A DNA stretch of 17,516 nt. Source: Burkholderiaceae bacterium (GTDB taxonomy: Bacteria > Pseudomonadota > Gammaproteobacteria > Burkholderiales > Burkholderiaceae_C). The position numbers were made by a program, and so were the translations under genes. This document shows positions 6,899 to 14,317 of the stretch, piece by piece. Below the pieces are notes generated by a model. That model did not search any database. It was not told where the DNA came from and was given only the letters and a program-made list of their open reading frames with translations. Position 1 is the stretch's first letter. Each line of letters starts with the position of its first letter. The stretch spans positions 1 through 17,516 of the forward strand of contig JAFMJA010000026.1 of NCBI GenBank assembly GCA_017853735.1, given 5' to 3'.

Positions 6899-7893
6899 GG
6901 AGCAGTCAGGTCTTGGATCAATCTCAGCAGGGCCGCCTGTTCGGCAGCCGGCGCAAACAGGGCTTGGCGCAGCCCGCATTGTGCCTGTAAGCGCGCCAGC
7001 ATGCCGCCTGAGCTTGCGCCCTGCTGATGGCACTGGCGTAGCAGCGCCACCAGCGCGTGTGTATCGCCCAGTGGGAAATATCCGGCGTATTCCGCACCCA
7101 GCATGCCCACATTGCCGTCGATGCGCGAGGCCAGCACGGGCGTGCCGCTGCAGACTGCCTCCATTAGCACATGGGCGCCGCCTTCCATTCGGCTGCAATG
7201 CACCAGCAAATGGGCGCGCTGGATCCGTTGGCGGGTGGCTTCATGCGTCAGTCCACCAAGCCAGCGGTAGTGCGAACAGGCCGCCATGGTCGCTTTTGCC
7301 TGCTCGCCTAACTGCGGGTCCAGCGCGGCGCCGATATGGTCGATCCGAATGCCCTCTTCGGGCGCCAGCAGACGGGCTGCGGCCCACAGGGTCTGCGGCA
7401 TCTTTTCCTCGCGCAAATGGCCCACCATCACCACCCGTAAATGCCGTTTGGTCTTGGGCACGGGTTGGCGCATCGTGGTGGACTGGTAAATCACCCGCGC
7501 CTTGGGGCGATGTTCTGAGGGTAGGGCTTGCAAGCCCAGCTCTTGCAACACCACCAACTGCTGCGCCAGCGCCAGCGAGCTCTGCGCCTGGGGATTCTCG
7601 GCCAGATCACGGTACAGATCGGTGCCGGTCAGCACCACCGCCAGCCCTCGCTGTGGGTGGGCGCTTGCCCAGGCGGCAATCGAGTCTGATGAGCGGCGCG
7701 CGTGCAGCGCCAGCATGGCCAGGGCCGGGCCATCCTGCGTCTGCCAATGGCGCAGGATGCGGGTCGGGTGGTGGCCTGCCAGCAGGCGCGCCCAGCGCCA
7801 GGCGGTCTGCCAGTTGCCGTTGTTGTCGCCCGCCAATGCCGGGCTGACGATCAGGATCGGCAACTGGACAGGCGTCTTGATGGGAACCAGCAT
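6895..7893 (-). CDS. senB: SenB-like selenosugar synthase (TIGR04348-type glycosyltransferase)
   Basis: This 332-residue GT-B glycosyltransferase resembles the SelD-linked family I know as TIGR04348, now named SenB. SenB condenses selenophosphate with a UDP-sugar to give a selenosugar. Family features visible are LIVSPALAGDNNGNWQTA (near 14-31), LHARRSSDSI (63-72), VVLTGTDLYRDL (87-98) and the retaining-GT4 motif E-x7-E at Glu237 and Glu245 in MEGGAHVLMEAVCSGTPVLAS. There is no signal peptide, so it is cytoplasmic. I chose ATG at 7893, just before the conserved N-terminus; ATG at 7989 would add 32 residues and overlap nadC. No strong ribosome binding site is seen. It heads a two-gene operon with selD. 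Assignment is from remembered family pattern, without a database search. Confidence 0.87.
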   Translation of the reverse strand: MLVPIKTPVQLPILIVSPALAGDNNGNWQTAWRWARLLAGHHPTRILRHWQTQDGPALAMLALHARRSSDSIAAWASAHPQRGLAVVLTGTDLYRDLAENPQAQSSLALAQQLVVLQELGLQALPSEHRPKARVIYQSTTMRQPVPKTKRHLRVVMVGHLREEKMPQTLWAAARLLAPEEGIRIDHIGAALDPQLGEQAKATMAACSHYRWLGGLTHEATRQRIQRAHLLVHCSRMEGGAHVLMEAVCSGTPVLASRIDGNVGMLGAEYAGYFPLGDTHALVALLRQCHQQGASSGGMLARLQAQCGLRQALFAPAAEQAALLRLIQDLTAP

Positions 7894-7947
7894 GTCGGAG
7901 CAAAGGGCGTGCAGGATGGGTGGGCAGGGCCGCCACCCGGCAGCCAC

Positions 7948-7953
7948 GATAAT
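7948..7953 (+). promoter_or_regulatory. Candidate -10 element for nadC
   Basis: GATAAT matches five of six bases of the -10 consensus and would give a leader of about 28 bases before the nadC ATG. No good -35 is seen at normal spacing. It lies in the 94-bp gap between the divergent senB-like gene and nadC. Confidence 0.3.
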
Positions 7954-7987
7954 GGCGCCTTTGCGCAGCAGCAAGGTTTGCCACAAC

Positions 7988-8857
7988 ATGAATGTAGCGG
8001 ATATGGATGAGACGATACGGGACAACGTCCGGCGCGCCCTGCAAGAAGATATGGGTCCAGGCGACCTGAGCGCCAGCCTGATTGATCCGAAACGCCAGGT
8101 CTCGGCCACCATCATCTGTCGCGAGCAGGCGGTGATCTGCGGCCAGCCCTGGGTGAATGAGGTCCTGCGCCAGATCGCCCCGCTGGCCAAGGCCCAGTGG
8201 CTGGTCCAGGACGGCCAGCCCTGCGCGCCTGGCCAGGTGGTGGTGCAACTCCAGGGAGCCGCCCAGCAGCTGCTCAGTGCTGAGCGCACCTGCCTGAATT
8301 TTCTGCAAACGCTCAGTGCGGTGGCCACCCAGACCGCCCGCTATGTGCAGGCAGTGCGTGGCACCCGTGCAGCCATTGTGGATACCCGCAAGACCCTGCC
8401 GGGCCTTCGGGTGGCGCAGAAATACGCGGTACGTTGCGGCGGCGGCGTGAATCACCGCATGGGTCTGTACGACGCCGTATTGATCAAGGAAAACCATATC
8501 GCTGCCGCAGGCGGACTGAGCGCAGCATTTCAGGCTGCCAGCGCGGTGGCGGCGCAGGCAGAGTTCATCGAGGTCGAGGTAGAAACCCTCAAGCAGTTGC
8601 AAGAGGCGCTGCAGGTCGGGGTCAAGATGCTGCTGCTGGACAATATGCCGCTAGACATCTTGCATCAGGCTGTCGAGCTGGCCCACAACAAGGCCGTGCT
8701 GGAAATCTCTGGTGGCGTCACCCTGGCATCGGTGCGAGAGCTGGCTCAGACCGGGGTTGACCGGATCTCGGTGGGCGCACTGACCAAGGATGTCAAGGCC
8801 ATCGATTTTTCCATGCGCTTTCAGCAGCAGCCGGTGGAATCATCGACTGCCAGTTGA
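7988..8857 (+). CDS. nadC: Nicotinate-nucleotide pyrophosphorylase (quinolinate phosphoribosyltransferase)
   Basis: NadC converts quinolinate and PRPP to nicotinate mononucleotide, CO2 and pyrophosphate in de novo NAD synthesis. The 289-residue protein matches family length. It carries SAERTCLNFLQTLSAVAT (near 97-114), DTRKTLPGLRVAQKYAV (132-148), CGGGVNHRMGLYDAVLIKENHI (150-171), EVEVETLKQL (195-204), LLLDNM (215-220) and EISGGV plus DRISVGALTK (239-267), which form the PRPP and quinolinate pockets. The frame is open upstream to 7502, but that part lies over the senB-like gene. ATG at 7988 has AAGG about 11 bases upstream; ATG at 8003 is an alternative. nadA and nadB are not nearby. The binding-protein gene follows after 28 bp. 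Confidence 0.97.
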   Translation: MNVADMDETIRDNVRRALQEDMGPGDLSASLIDPKRQVSATIICREQAVICGQPWVNEVLRQIAPLAKAQWLVQDGQPCAPGQVVVQLQGAAQQLLSAERTCLNFLQTLSAVATQTARYVQAVRGTRAAIVDTRKTLPGLRVAQKYAVRCGGGVNHRMGLYDAVLIKENHIAAAGGLSAAFQAASAVAAQAEFIEVEVETLKQLQEALQVGVKMLLLDNMPLDILHQAVELAHNKAVLEISGGVTLASVRELAQTGVDRISVGALTKDVKAIDFSMRFQQQPVESSTAS

Positions 8858-8885
8858 AATGAAGAGTCATGAAAGGACAAACCCC

Positions 8886-9854
8886 ATGAAACGTCGCACC
8901 CTTCTTAAGGCCTCGCCAGCACTGCTGGCCTTGCCGGATCTGGCCTGGGGCCAGGCCTACCCCAGCAAGCCGATCCGCTACATCGTGCCGGTGGCTGCGG
9001 GCGGCGGCTCAGACATGATTGGCCGCACCGTGACCGAACGCTGGGGCAAGGTGCTGGGCCAGACCTTTGTGGTAGACAACCAGGGCGGCGGCGGCGGCGT
9101 GATTGCCAGCCAGAACACTGCCAAGGCCGCTGCCGATGGCTACACCCTGATGCAGGGCTATGTGGCCACCCACGGCACCAGCCCGGCCACCCGCAAATTG
9201 CCCTATGACCCGGTCCGCGACTTCACCCCGATTGGCATGATCGGCGGCACCCCCAATGTGCTGGTGGTCAACCCCTCGCTGCCGGTGAAGACGGTGAAAG
9301 AATTCACCGATTACCTGCGCAAAAATCCTGGTCAAGTCAGTTATGGCTCGGCTGGCGCGGGCTCGCTCACCCACCTGACCATGGAACTGTTCAAGCAGCA
9401 GGTCAACTCCTTCATGGTGCATATTCCCTACCGCGGCGTGGCGCCGGCCTTCACCGACCTAATCGGAGGCCAGACCCAGGCCATGTTCCCTGGCCTGGCT
9501 GCTGCGGTGCCCCATATCCGCTCCGGCCGTGTGCGCCCGCTGGCGGTGACCGGCAACAAGCGTCACCCGCAATTCAAAGACCTGCCCACCCTGGACGAGC
9601 TGGGCTTCAAGGGCTTTGATGCCATGCAATGGTATGGCGTGGTGGGGCCAGCCAATATGCCCGCCCCGGTGGTCAGGCAGCTCAATGAAACCCTCAATGC
9701 GGTGTTGGGTGCGCCTGATTTGCGCGAGAAACTCTCAGTGGAAGCGGTGGAGCCCATGCCCATGTCGCCTGAAGCCTTTGCCCAGTTTGTCCGCGCCGAC
9801 ATCGAGCGCTGGACCCAGCTGGCCCGCGCCCGCAATATCAATCTCGATAACTGA
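8886..9854 (+). CDS. Bug-family tripartite tricarboxylate transporter substrate-binding protein (TctC-like)
   Basis: This 322-residue periplasmic solute receptor captures a small carboxylate for a TctA/TctB membrane pair. It begins with a signal peptide (MKRRTLLKASPALLALPDLAWGQA) that has a twin-arginine-like RRTLLK; cleavage is likely after residue 24. The mature start YPSKPIRYIVPVAAGGGSD is the Bug hallmark, including the AAGGGSD loop that contacts the ligand carboxylate. Later GSAGAGSLTHL and IPYRGVAPAFTDLIGGQ are also typical. The frame opens upstream at 8790, but ATG 8886 is preceded by AAAGGA with 8-base spacing and gives the signal peptide. The ligand cannot be predicted. MmgE/PrpD follows after 14 bp, and tctBA lies convergent downstream. 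Confidence 0.95.
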   Translation: MKRRTLLKASPALLALPDLAWGQAYPSKPIRYIVPVAAGGGSDMIGRTVTERWGKVLGQTFVVDNQGGGGGVIASQNTAKAAADGYTLMQGYVATHGTSPATRKLPYDPVRDFTPIGMIGGTPNVLVVNPSLPVKTVKEFTDYLRKNPGQVSYGSAGAGSLTHLTMELFKQQVNSFMVHIPYRGVAPAFTDLIGGQTQAMFPGLAAAVPHIRSGRVRPLAVTGNKRHPQFKDLPTLDELGFKGFDAMQWYGVVGPANMPAPVVRQLNETLNAVLGAPDLREKLSVEAVEPMPMSPEAFAQFVRADIERWTQLARARNINLDN

Positions 9855-9868
9855 CACAGAAAGATTTC

Positions 9869-11239
9869 ATGGCTCGCAACACCCAGGTCACCGCTGACCA
9901 CAATGCCCCGCCCATCACCCAGATCCTGGCCGAGTATGTGGCCAGCCACCCCTCGCGCGGCTGGAGCGACGCGGTTGATCACGAAGCACACCGCACCTTC
10001 CTCAACTGGCTGGGCTGCACCATCGGTGCGGCGCATCATGAGGCAGCCAAATCTGCCCTGGCCGCTGCCCAGATACTGCAGACCGCCCCGCAAGCCAGCC
10101 TGCCCGGGCGCCAGGAGAAGGTGGACATGGGCAGCGCAGCCCTGATCAATGGCATCAGCTCACACACCTTTGACTTTGACGATACCCACCTCAAGACCAT
10201 CATCCACCCAGCGGGACCGGTAGCCAGCGCAGTGCTGGCCCTGGCCGAGCACAAGGGGCTCTCCGGCCGCGCGTTGATCGATGCCCTGGTGCTGGGCATT
10301 GATGTGTCCTGCCGGGTCGGCAACACCATGTACCCCGAGCATTACGACCGCGGCTGGCATATCACCGGCTCCACCGGCATGCTGGGTGCGGCCGCCGGCT
10401 GCGCCCGCCTGCTGGGGCTAGATGTGCAGCAAACCGCCATGGCCCTGGGCATTGCCGCCTCGCAGCCAGTGGGCATGCGCGAGCAATTTGGCACCATGAC
10501 CAAGCCCTTTCATCCCGGTGGCGCTGCGCGCGCCGGACTGATGTCGGCTCTGATGGCCAGCCAGGGTTTCACAGCCAGCCCCAAGGCGCTGGAGGCCCCC
10601 CGCGGCATGATCCAGACCATTTCCACCAAATATGCCTGGAACGAGATCACCGACGAGCTGGGCCAGCGCTTCGAAATTTCCTTCAACACCTATAAGCCCT
10701 TTGCCTGCGGCATCGTCATTCACCCCAGCATCGATGCCTGCACCCAGTTGCGCGCCCAGGGCGTGTTGGCCGATCAGGTGGAGCGCATCGAGCTCAAAGT
10801 GCACTCGCTGGTGCTCGAGCTCACCGGCAAGAAAGAGCCGGCCGATGGCCTGCAGGGCAAGTTCAGCGTGTACCACGGCTGCGCCTGTGGCCTGATCTTC
10901 GGCAAGGCGGGCGAAGACCAGTATGCCGATGAGATCGTCAACCGACCCGATATGGTGGCGCTTCGGCGCAAGGTCGAGGTGGTTGTCGATGACAGTATTG
11001 ACGAAGCCAGCGCCGATGTGACCGCTTTCCTGAAAGACGGCCGCAAAGTGCATGTGTTTGTCGAGCATGCGATTGGCTCGCTGCAAAACCCGATGACCGA
11101 TGCCAACCTGGAGTCCAAGTTTCACGACCTGTCCGACCCGGTGCTGGGCGCGGCGCGCACTACACAGGTGATCGAGGCCTGCTGGAAACTCGGTCAGTCG
11201 CCAGATGTACGGAGTTTGACCACGCTATCCCAAGGCTGA
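9869..11239 (+). CDS. MmgE/PrpD family protein
   Basis: This family contains 2-methylcitrate dehydratase PrpD and cis-aconitate decarboxylase: metal-independent lyases acting on branched tri- or dicarboxylates. The 456-residue protein has the usual length. It shows GSAALINGISSHTFDFDDTH (residues 88-107) with HPAGPV (113-118), the active-site region of the family, and WHITGSTGMLGAAAGCARLLGLD, followed by KPFHPGGAARAG. A C-terminal domain contains the YKPFACGIVIHP and YHGCACGLIFGKAG stretches. It is probably co-transcribed with the binding protein gene 14 bp upstream; AGAAAGA before the ATG is a weak ribosome binding site. Context suggests it acts on the imported carboxylate. Which acid it processes, and whether it dehydrates or decarboxylates, cannot be told from sequence. 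Confidence 0.93.
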   Translation: MARNTQVTADHNAPPITQILAEYVASHPSRGWSDAVDHEAHRTFLNWLGCTIGAAHHEAAKSALAAAQILQTAPQASLPGRQEKVDMGSAALINGISSHTFDFDDTHLKTIIHPAGPVASAVLALAEHKGLSGRALIDALVLGIDVSCRVGNTMYPEHYDRGWHITGSTGMLGAAAGCARLLGLDVQQTAMALGIAASQPVGMREQFGTMTKPFHPGGAARAGLMSALMASQGFTASPKALEAPRGMIQTISTKYAWNEITDELGQRFEISFNTYKPFACGIVIHPSIDACTQLRAQGVLADQVERIELKVHSLVLELTGKKEPADGLQGKFSVYHGCACGLIFGKAGEDQYADEIVNRPDMVALRRKVEVVVDDSIDEASADVTAFLKDGRKVHVFVEHAIGSLQNPMTDANLESKFHDLSDPVLGAARTTQVIEACWKLGQSPDVRSLTTLSQG

Positions 11240-11278
11240 TTTCGCCCCCCAGCTTTCAGTACCTCAAGGTCGGGCACG

Positions 11279-11305
11279 ATTAATTGGAATCTGACCCCCA
11301 TTAAC
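11279..11305. repeat. Imperfect inverted repeat beside terminator, possible REP-type remnant
   Basis: TTAATTGG (11280-11287) and CCCATTAA (11297-11304) are reverse complements at seven of eight positions around AATCTGACC. Sequences with a GGGGTCAGA core flanked by AATTAA are, from memory, common dispersed repeats in betaproteobacteria. Only one copy is seen here. Confidence 0.35.
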
Positions 11306-11335
11306 AAAAAACGGCATCCAGAGATGCCGTTTTTT
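11306..11335. terminator. Bidirectional rho-independent terminator
   Basis: The stem ACGGCATC (11311-11318) and GATGCCGT (11323-11330) is perfect with a 4-base loop CAGA. It is flanked by A6 on the left and T6 on the right, giving 13 paired positions in all. The A/T flanks make it work on both strands. It lies between the convergent MmgE/PrpD gene and tctA, 66 bp after one stop and 15 bp after the other. Confidence 0.93.
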
Positions 11336-11350
11336 CTCGCCGTAAAAGAA

Positions 11351-12862
11351 TCAGTCTTCGACGAAGGCTTCCTGTCGCTTAGACTTGACCGCCGGCATCA
11401 GCACGATCACCAGCAGCAACACGGCGGCGGCCAGCAGGCCTGCTGAAAGTGGCCGGGTCACAAACACGCTCCAGGCGCCGCGCGACAGCAAGAGAGCACG
11501 ACGCAGGTTTTCTTCCATCATCGGGCCCAGAATGAAGCCCAGCAACAGCGGCGCGGGCTCAACCCCCAGCTTGATAAAGATGTAGCCGATCACGCCAAAG
11601 ATCGCCACCATCCAGATGTCCCAGACATTGTTGTTGGTGGAGTACACACCAATCGCGCAGAACAGCACAATCGAGGGGAACAGCCAGCGATAGGGTACGG
11701 TCAGCAGCTTGATCCACAGGCCAATCATTGGCAGATTGAGCACCACCAGCATCAGATTACCAATCCACATGGAGGCGATCAGGCCCCAGAACAACTCCGG
11801 ATTGCTGGTCATCACCTGCGGGCCGGGCTGAATGTTGTGGATGGTCATGGCACCCACCATCAGCGCCATCACCGCGTTGGGCGGAATACCCAGGGTGAGC
11901 AACGGGATGAAGGAGGTCTGCGAACCCGCGTTGTTGGCCGACTCGGGCGCAGCCACGCCACGGATATTGCCCTGGCCAAACGGTACCTCGCCCGGCTTGA
12001 GCTTGGTCTTTTTTTCGATGGTGTAGGCGGCAAAGGCCGACAGCAGCGCACCGCCACCGGGCAGAATGCCCAGCGCGGAACCCAGCGCGGTGCCGCGCAA
12101 AACAGCAGGCACCATGCGCTTGAAATCTTCTTTGCTAGGGTAGAGATGAGTGACTTGGCCGGTGAATACCTGGCGGTGTTCTTCTTTCACCGACAGGTTG
12201 GCAATGATCTCGCCGTAGCCGAACACGCCCATGGCGACCACGATAAAGCCAATGCCGTCGGTCAACTCGGGAATGTCAAAAGAGTAACGCGCCACACCGG
12301 AGTTGACGTCAGTACCCACCAGACCCAGCAAGAGGCCCAGAATGATCATGCCCACCGCCTTGAGCAGCGAGCCAGAAGCCAGCACCACCGCACCGATCAG
12401 GCCCAGCACCATCAGCGAGAAGTATTCCGCCGGACCAAATTTGAAAGCCACCTCAGTCAGAGGCGCTGCAAAGGCCGCCAGGATCAAGGTGCCAACGCAA
12501 CCGGCAAAGAAGGAGCCCAGACCGGCAGCAGCCAGGGCGGGGCCAGCACGACCCTTGCGCGCCATCTGGTAGCCGTCGATGATGGTCACCACCGAGGACG
12601 ATTCACCTGGCAGATTGACCAGGATGGCGGTGGTGGAGCCGCCGTACTGGGCGCCGTAGTAGATACCCGCCAGCATGATCAGCGCGGCCACCGGCGGCAG
12701 CGCATAGGTGGCCGGCAAGAGCATGGCAATGGTGGCCACCGGGCCCACGCCCGGCAACACCCCAATCAGGGTGCCCAGCATGCAGCCAATGAAGGCATAC
12801 AGTAAGTTTTGCGCGGTGAAGGCAACGCCAAAACCAAGCGAAAGATTTGCAATCAGGTCCAT
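11351..12862 (-). CDS. tctA: Tripartite tricarboxylate transporter large permease TctA
   Basis: TctA is the large inner-membrane subunit that moves the carboxylate using an ion gradient. The 503-residue protein is highly hydrophobic with about a dozen predicted membrane segments. The family signatures are present: GTLIGVLPGVGPVATIAMLLP (residues 30-50) and YYGAQYGGSTTAILVNLPGE (68-87). An internal echo, LGILPGGGALLSAF, in the second half reflects the two-fold repeat of this family. The ATG at 12862 follows GAGGAG at good spacing. It lies 13 bp after tctB in the same operon. A bidirectional terminator follows the stop. The matching binding protein is probably the convergent Bug gene at 8886-9854. 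Confidence 0.96.
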   Translation of the reverse strand: MDLIANLSLGFGVAFTAQNLLYAFIGCMLGTLIGVLPGVGPVATIAMLLPATYALPPVAALIMLAGIYYGAQYGGSTTAILVNLPGESSSVVTIIDGYQMARKGRAGPALAAAGLGSFFAGCVGTLILAAFAAPLTEVAFKFGPAEYFSLMVLGLIGAVVLASGSLLKAVGMIILGLLLGLVGTDVNSGVARYSFDIPELTDGIGFIVVAMGVFGYGEIIANLSVKEEHRQVFTGQVTHLYPSKEDFKRMVPAVLRGTALGSALGILPGGGALLSAFAAYTIEKKTKLKPGEVPFGQGNIRGVAAPESANNAGSQTSFIPLLTLGIPPNAVMALMVGAMTIHNIQPGPQVMTSNPELFWGLIASMWIGNLMLVVLNLPMIGLWIKLLTVPYRWLFPSIVLFCAIGVYSTNNNVWDIWMVAIFGVIGYIFIKLGVEPAPLLLGFILGPMMEENLRRALLLSRGAWSVFVTRPLSAGLLAAAVLLLVIVLMPAVKSKRQEAFVED

Positions 12863-12875
12863 GTTCTTGTACTCC

Positions 12876-13364
12876 TCAACCTGAAATGAATGAAGGCCAG
12901 ACCGGGAACTGCAGGTTGAGCAGTTTGATGAAGGCCAGGTAACTGAGGACCGATAGTACGATGCTGAGAATCAACACCTCCTTGAAATCGAAACGGTCAC
13001 CCGCCTTGGCCGCAACAAATGTCAAACCAAAGATGGCAGCAATCAGCCCCATCGATGGAAGGCCAATCTTGGGCAAGCCCCCCAGGAGAATGCCGAAAAT
13101 GACATTTGCGCTGATGATGTAGCACAGAGGCCGCCAGGCCCAGGCGCCAATCTTGTCTCCGGTCTCGGTTTCAATCACCGTGGCCTTGAAGGTGATGATG
13201 GCGCCCAGGATCATCATGATCACGCCCAACAGCAGGGGAAAGTAGCCTGGGCCCATGCGGGCACCGGTTCCGATGCTGTAGTTGGTGGCGCCCCAGGAAA
13301 AGGCAACGCCAACCCCAAGGAACATCAGCCCAGAGAAGAAATCTTTCTGACTCTTTATTTTCAC
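12876..13364 (-). CDS. tctB: Tripartite tricarboxylate transporter small subunit TctB
   Basis: TctB is the small membrane subunit that pairs with TctA. The 162-residue protein has four hydrophobic segments and the family pattern GARMGPGYFPLLLGVIMMILG at residues 34-54. The start is GTG at 13364-13362, preceded by GGAG with 7-base spacing, which decides the start. An in-frame ATG is not available nearby. It is first in the tctBA operon, and 13 bp separate it from tctA. A long untranslated leader is likely, since the nearest promoter-like sequence is about 150 bp upstream. Confidence 0.92.
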   Translation of the reverse strand: MKIKSQKDFFSGLMFLGVGVAFSWGATNYSIGTGARMGPGYFPLLLGVIMMILGAIITFKATVIETETGDKIGAWAWRPLCYIISANVIFGILLGGLPKIGLPSMGLIAAIFGLTFVAAKAGDRFDFKEVLILSIVLSVLSYLAFIKLLNLQFPVWPSFISG

Positions 13365-13439
13365 GAATAGTCTCCAAGAGATAACGGGTTAAGCCTGCGG
13401 ATTCTGCTATGAAAAGACCCTCAAATGAGATGTGGGTTT

Positions 13440-13468
13440 CACCTATCTTCAATATTTCAACTTAGGTG
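13440..13468. other. Inverted repeat in tctB leader, candidate operator
   Basis: CACCTA (13440-13445) and TAGGTG (13463-13468) are exact reverse complements, 17 bp apart, around an AT-rich centre with AATATT. It lies 76 bp upstream of the tctB GTG. The size suits a dimeric regulator site, but nothing identifies the regulator. Confidence 0.3.
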
Positions 13469-13508
13469 TTTACCCTTAGCCGCTTAGGCAGCGACTCCTG
13501 CATCGAAC

Positions 13509-13536
13509 GCATTAGCTAGACCTGGCCTGCTGTCAA
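13509..13536 (-). promoter_or_regulatory. Candidate promoter of tctBA
   Basis: On the minus strand, TTGACA (13536-13531) is a perfect -35, followed after 16 bases by TAATGC (13514-13509), a poor -10 match. Start near 13502 would give a leader of about 138 bases. This is weak evidence because of the -10. Confidence 0.3.
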
Positions 13537-13561
13537 GACAGTCACAAAACATGCTGTGGCC

Positions 13562-14317
13562 TCAGACAATTGCTTGGAGGCCAGAAATCCATTTGCCCGC
13601 ATTGAGTTGCCAGCGCGACTGGATGATATCTGCGCGTCGGGCCAGCAGGGCACGCTGCGGTCGGGCAGCAAGACGCTGCGCCAATACCACCGTATTGCCC
13701 TCGCGCGTGGCTTTGAAGGCCCAGACGGCCTCTTGCCCGAACGCTGCGCTGATGCGCGCGACGCTGCGGGTGAAACTAGATGAGCGGCCAAACAGGTTGA
13801 CCGTCATACACCCTTGCTCACTCAACAGGCGCCGGCAGGCTGCATAGAAGTCGGGGCTGTCGAGCACAGGCGCTGCGGCCTCCTGGTCGTACAAGTCCAC
13901 CTGCAGCGCATCGATCGTGCCCCACCAGTGCGGCTGCTGAATTTCCTGCGCTGCATCTGCCAGCACCACTCGCAGGCGTGAGCTGTCGGCCGGAAGTTTG
14001 AACCAGCCGCGACAGGCAGCCAGTACCTGGGGATTGAGTTCTATCGCGGTGGTCTGTTGCAGGCGCAGCACCTTGGCACAGTGCTTGGTCAGTGAGCCCG
14101 CCCCCAGGCCAAGCTGCATGGCCCGGCACTGGCTCACCTGATCAGGCTCGACAAACAGCAGCCAGGACTGCATGCGACGGACATATTCATGCACCAGCGC
14201 AGTGGGGTCGTCCATGTCCATGGAACCCTGAATCCAGACCGAGCCCAGATGCAGATGGCGAATCCGGTTCTCGTCGGAGAAATGGACTTCTGGAAGGTCG
14301 AGATATTTTTTGTTCAC
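13562..14317 (-). CDS. Spermidine-synthase-like SAM-dependent methyltransferase family protein
   Basis: This 251-residue protein has the fold pattern of the spermidine/spermine synthase group. The nucleotide-binding motif QLGLGAGSLTKHC is at residues 68-80, the acidic end of strand 2 (AIELNP, Glu93) follows, and LADAAQEI and VDLYDQEAAAP (139-150) lie in the active-site region. True spermidine synthases usually have a D-x-x-D-P type loop; here VDLYDQ stands in its place, so the aminopropyl acceptor or even the reaction may differ. The start is GTG at 14317; no good ribosome binding site is seen, and GATAAT at 14333-14328 could give an almost leaderless transcript. No speD or other polyamine gene is near. 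Function is uncertain. Confidence 0.82.
   Translation of the reverse strand: MNKKYLDLPEVHFSDENRIRHLHLGSVWIQGSMDMDDPTALVHEYVRRMQSWLLFVEPDQVSQCRAMQLGLGAGSLTKHCAKVLRLQQTTAIELNPQVLAACRGWFKLPADSSRLRVVLADAAQEIQQPHWWGTIDALQVDLYDQEAAAPVLDSPDFYAACRRLLSEQGCMTVNLFGRSSSFTRSVARISAAFGQEAVWAFKATREGNTVVLAQRLAARPQRALLARRADIIQSRWQLNAGKWISGLQAIV

Noticed and set aside
11837..12805. Plus-strand open frame of 322 codons
   Set aside because: It is antisense to tctA, is rich in His, Gln and Arg, and has no recognisable domain; a shadow of the permease gene.
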